From positions 69,094-133,093 of the forward strand of contig CABVAY010000001.1 in the NCBI GenBank assembly GCA_902496455.1: a DNA stretch of 64,000 nucleotides, written 5' to 3'. The DNA is from an uncultured Collinsella sp. Lineage in GTDB: Bacteria; Actinomycetota; Coriobacteriia; Coriobacteriales; Coriobacteriaceae. The translations under genes and the position numbers were made by a program. The notes beneath the pieces are model-generated. The model was not told where the DNA came from and ran no database searches. It saw only the letters and a list, made by a program, of their open reading frames with translations. Shown here piece after piece: positions 61,748-64,000 of this stretch (positions are counted from its first letter, which is position 1; every line of letters starts with the position of its first letter).

Positions 61748-62008
61748 TTATTTAGCGCGCTCGACGACCTCGATGAGGCGCCAACGCTTCATCTTGGACA
61801 TAGGACGGGTCTCCATAACGCGGACGGTGTCGCCCACGCCAGCCGTGCACTCCTCGTCGTGAGCGTGCAGCTTCTTGGAGCTGGTCATCATCTTGCCGTA
61901 CTTGGGGTGACGCTTGCGCTCGGTGATGGTGACAACAATGGTCTTGGCACCGGAGACGGAGGTAACGACACCCGTACGGACCTTACGCGAGTTACGCGAA
62001 TCAGTCAT
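61748..62008 (-). CDS. rpsQ: 30S ribosomal protein S17
   Basis: 86-aa OB-fold 16S rRNA-binding protein. Contains KVRTGVVTSVSGAKTIVVTI and HDEECTAGVGDTVRVMETRP. Standard order rpmC-rpsQ-rplN. Confidence 0.97.
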   Translation of the reverse strand: MTDSRNSRKVRTGVVTSVSGAKTIVVTITERKRHPKYGKMMTSSKKLHAHDEECTAGVGDTVRVMETRPMSKMKRWRLIEVVERAK

Positions 62009-62024
62009 GTTCTCTCCTTAGGTC

Positions 62025-62240
62025 CTACTCGGCGACAGCGGACTTCTCCGCTGCGATCTCGCGGGCGCGCTGCTCCGTGAGGACGCGAGCGATGTCCTTC
62101 TTCACGGTGTTGACGCGAGCGGTGTTGTCCAGCTGACTGGTGGCCATCTGGAAACGAAGGTTAAAGAGCTCGGCGCGCATTTCCTTCAGCTTCTCAACGA
62201 GCTGAGCGTCCGAGAGCTCACGAATCTCTGCGGGCTTCAT
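62025..62240 (-). CDS. rpmC: 50S ribosomal protein L29
   Basis: 71-aa coiled-coil protein, MKPAEIRELSDAQLVEKLKE then MRAELFNLRFQMATSQL. The ATG overlaps the rplP stop as TAATG. Confidence 0.96.
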   Translation of the reverse strand: MKPAEIRELSDAQLVEKLKEMRAELFNLRFQMATSQLDNTARVNTVKKDIARVLTEQRAREIAAEKSAVAE

Positions 62241-62743
62241 TAGTTCTCCTCCTTGGCGGCGGCGGCGTCCTCAGCAGCCCACTTGGCCTCGAGAGCGGCC
62301 TCCTCAGCCATCTCCTTCTCGATGCGCTGCTCAGCGTTCTTGGCAGCAACAATCTTGGTCTTGATGGGAAGCTTGTGCTGTGCAAGACGCAGAGCCTCGC
62401 GAGCGACCTCCTCGGGCACGCCCTTGACCTCGAACATGATGCGGCCGGGCTTGACGACGGCCACCCACTCCTCGGGGTTACCCTTACCAGAACCCATGCG
62501 AGTCTCGGCAGGCTTCTTGGTGATGGGCTTATCGGGGAAGATCGTGATGTAGACACGACCGCCACGCTTCATGTAGCGGGTCATGGCAATACGAGCGGCC
62601 TCGATCTGACGGTTGGTGATCCAATGGGCCTCGAGAGCCTGGATACCAAACTCGCCGAAATGCAGCTCGGTATTACCCTTGGCCTGGCCCTTCATGGAGC
62701 CACGCTGCACCTTGCGGTGAAGAATACGCTTAGGGGCAAGCAC
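62240..62743 (-). CDS. rplP: 50S ribosomal protein L16
   Basis: 167-aa protein near the A-site tRNA. Contains LHRKVQRGSMKGQAKGNTEL and MGSGKGNPEEWVAVVKPGRI; the last 25 residues are an Ala/Glu-rich extension. The GTG start overlaps the rpsC stop as TAGTG. Confidence 0.96.
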   Translation of the reverse strand: MLAPKRILHRKVQRGSMKGQAKGNTELHFGEFGIQALEAHWITNRQIEAARIAMTRYMKRGGRVYITIFPDKPITKKPAETRMGSGKGNPEEWVAVVKPGRIMFEVKGVPEEVAREALRLAQHKLPIKTKIVAAKNAEQRIEKEMAEEAALEAKWAAEDAAAAKEEN

Positions 62744-63453
62744 TACTGACCCCTCCTCTCGGAGTTACGACGACGAGGACGGGAAGAGCCCTCGAGTGCA
62801 GGGTTGGGAACAGGCTGGCCCGGGAGCTTCTCGCCCAGGTAGATCCAGACCTTCACGCCGCAAGCGCCCATGGTGGTGCTGGCGACAGCCGTGCCGTAGT
62901 CGATCTTGGCACGGAGGGTGTGCAGAGGCACGCGACCCTCGCGGTACCACTCACGACGGCCCATCTCGGCACCGCCGAGACGACCGGAGCACTGGATACG
63001 GATGCCCTTAGCGCCGGCCTTGCGGGCGGACTGGACAGCCTTGCGCATAGCGCGACGGAAGGCAACGCGGCCCTCGAGCTGCTCGGCGATAGACTGAGCA
63101 ACGAGGTTGGCGTCGAGCTCGGGGCGCTTGATCTCGACAACGTCGACGGAGAGCTGGCCCTTGGAGACGCCAGCGACCTTCTCGAGCTCGGTGCGGAGGG
63201 TATCGATCTCGGCACCCTTCTTACCGATGACAACGCCGGGGCGAGCAGTGAGGATGATGACCTTCACCTTGTCGCCAGCGCGCTCGATCTCGACGCGGGA
63301 GACAGCTGCGCGGGAAAGACGCTTCTCGAGGTACTTGCGGATCTCGAGATCGTTACCGAGGGTCTTAGCGTAATCCTTCTCTGCGAACCAGCGGGAGCGC
63401 CAGTTCTCGGTGATGCCAAGACGGAAGCCGGTGGGGTAGACTTTCTGACCCAT
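62743..63453 (-). CDS. rpsC: 30S ribosomal protein S3
   Basis: 236-aa protein of the mRNA entry site. Starts MGQKVYPTGFRLGITENWRS; the KH domain has RPGVVIGKKGAEIDTLRTEL. The C-terminus is Arg-rich. Confidence 0.97.
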   Translation of the reverse strand: MGQKVYPTGFRLGITENWRSRWFAEKDYAKTLGNDLEIRKYLEKRLSRAAVSRVEIERAGDKVKVIILTARPGVVIGKKGAEIDTLRTELEKVAGVSKGQLSVDVVEIKRPELDANLVAQSIAEQLEGRVAFRRAMRKAVQSARKAGAKGIRIQCSGRLGGAEMGRREWYREGRVPLHTLRAKIDYGTAVASTTMGACGVKVWIYLGEKLPGQPVPNPALEGSSRPRRRNSERRGQ

Positions 63454-63459
63454 ACAGCT

Positions 63460-63831
63460 TTACGCCTCCTTTCGAGGAGCAACGACGACGGTGATGTGGG
63501 AAGTACGCTTCAGAATGCGAGAAGCGGAACCCTTGGCGCGGGGACGGATGCGCTTAAGCGTCGGACCCTCGTCAACATAGGCAGCGGCGACAACCAGGTT
63601 GTCGGCACGCAGACCGTTGTTGTTCTCGGCGTTCGCAACGGCGGAACGGAGAACCTTCTCGACATCCACGGCGACGGCGCGGTCGCAGAAGTGGAGGATG
63701 TCGAAGGCCTGAGCGACAGGCTTGCGGCGGATCAGATCGACCACCAGGCGGGCCTTGCTGGGGGAAACACGCACGTACTTAGCGACGGCGCGAACCTCGG
63801 TGGCCTCAGTTTCAATAGACTTAGTTGCCAT
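63460..63831 (-). CDS. rplV: 50S ribosomal protein L22
   Basis: 123-aa exit-tunnel protein. Contains AKYVRVSPSKARLVVDLIRR and the tunnel loop region RADNLVVAAAYVDEGPTLKR. Standard order rpsS-rplV-rpsC. Confidence 0.97.
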   Translation of the reverse strand: MATKSIETEATEVRAVAKYVRVSPSKARLVVDLIRRKPVAQAFDILHFCDRAVAVDVEKVLRSAVANAENNNGLRADNLVVAAAYVDEGPTLKRIRPRAKGSASRILKRTSHITVVVAPRKEA

Positions 63832-63845
63832 TTACGGTTAACCCC

Positions 63846-64000
63846 CTATTTGGCCTTGTGGCCACGGAACGTACGAGTCGGCGCGAACTCGCCGAGCTTG
63901 TGACCAACCATGGACTCGGTAACATACACGGGCACATGCTTGCGGCCGTCGTGGACGGCGATGGTGTGACCAACCATCTCGGGGAAGATGGTGGACGCGC
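63846..64000 (-). CDS. rpsS: 30S ribosomal protein S19, C-terminal part
   Basis: The last 51 codons lie in the window; the N-terminus is beyond the right edge. The translation includes IFPEMVGHTIAVHDGRKHVP and VGHKLGEFAPTRTFRGHKAK, ending in TAG at 63846-63848. It precedes rplV by 14 nt. Confidence 0.96.
   Translation of the reverse strand, partial: ASTIFPEMVGHTIAVHDGRKHVPVYVTESMVGHKLGEFAPTRTFRGHKAK

Overview
The window looks like a chromosomal segment of a GC-rich anaerobic gut actinobacterium of the class Coriobacteriia, most likely Collinsella or a close relative. This is inferred from gene content and protein sequence style, with no database search. About 60 genes are supported, mostly on the minus strand. 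No tRNA, rRNA, transposase gene, cas gene or complete prophage is visible.

Layout. (1) 1-5.3 kb: the start of a U32-family protein, a class A penicillin-binding protein (+), argR, a family-2-like glycosyltransferase and truA. (2) 5.4-15.1 kb, minus strand: the spc/alpha part of the ribosomal superoperon in transcription order rplE, rpsN, rpsH, rplF, rplR, rpsE, rpmD, rplO, secY, adk, map, infA, rpmJ, rpsM, rpsK, rpsD, rpoA, rplQ, then a strong terminator. (3) 15.4-26.4 kb: accessory genes for a selenium-dependent molybdenum hydroxylase (xdhC, yqeB, yqeC, mocA-like) and purine/amidohydrolase catabolism (hydantoinase, carbamate kinase, ygeW, ygeY, diaminopropionate ammonia-lyase) with a YheO-type regulator. 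(4) 26.5-42.1 kb: an accessory island with two genes of unknown function, a ribbon-helix-helix gene leading a type I restriction-modification operon that also carries an unknown 187-aa gene and a GmrSD-like type IV nuclease gene, a DEDDh exonuclease, and two AAA ATPases with nuclease-like C-termini, each beside a regular short repeat array. (5) 42.1-53.0 kb: the rest of the purine set (selenium-dependent xanthine dehydrogenase, ferredoxin-like protein, YgfK, SsnA, NCS2 permease, second YheO regulator, RidA). (6) 53.4-60.6 kb: a U32/DUF3656 protein, an RluA-type pseudouridine synthase, a fructose-type PTS EIIBC, a DeoR regulator and a Gfo/Idh/MocA dehydrogenase. (7) 60.9-64.0 kb, minus strand: the S10 part of the superoperon (rpsS, rplV, rpsC, rplP, rpmC, rpsQ, rplN, rplX), closed by its own terminator.

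How the genes fit together. The purine genes match the E. coli yge/yqe/ygf/xdhD/ssnA set and the anaerobic purine-degradation clusters of gut bacteria: the permease imports the base, the Se-dependent hydroxylase and amidohydrolases open and dismantle the ring, and carbamoyl-group chemistry through carbamate kinase can yield ATP. A paralogous YheO regulator sits divergently at the outer end of each half.

Two things stand out. The ribosomal superoperon is broken exactly between rplX and rplE, with about 46 kb between the parts. The window is also rich in regular short repeats: an eight-element array of alternating inverted 15-mers on an exact 40-nt pitch (56661-56955), a four-element alternating array on an exact 31-nt pitch (41920-42027), five 23-nt direct repeats before a DUF4143 ATPase gene (40236-40350), three 33-nt repeats (27512-27610), and a set of hairpins whose loops are conserved but whose stems differ. 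The link between the repeats and the ATPase-nuclease genes is the best candidate here for an undescribed system; that link is inference.
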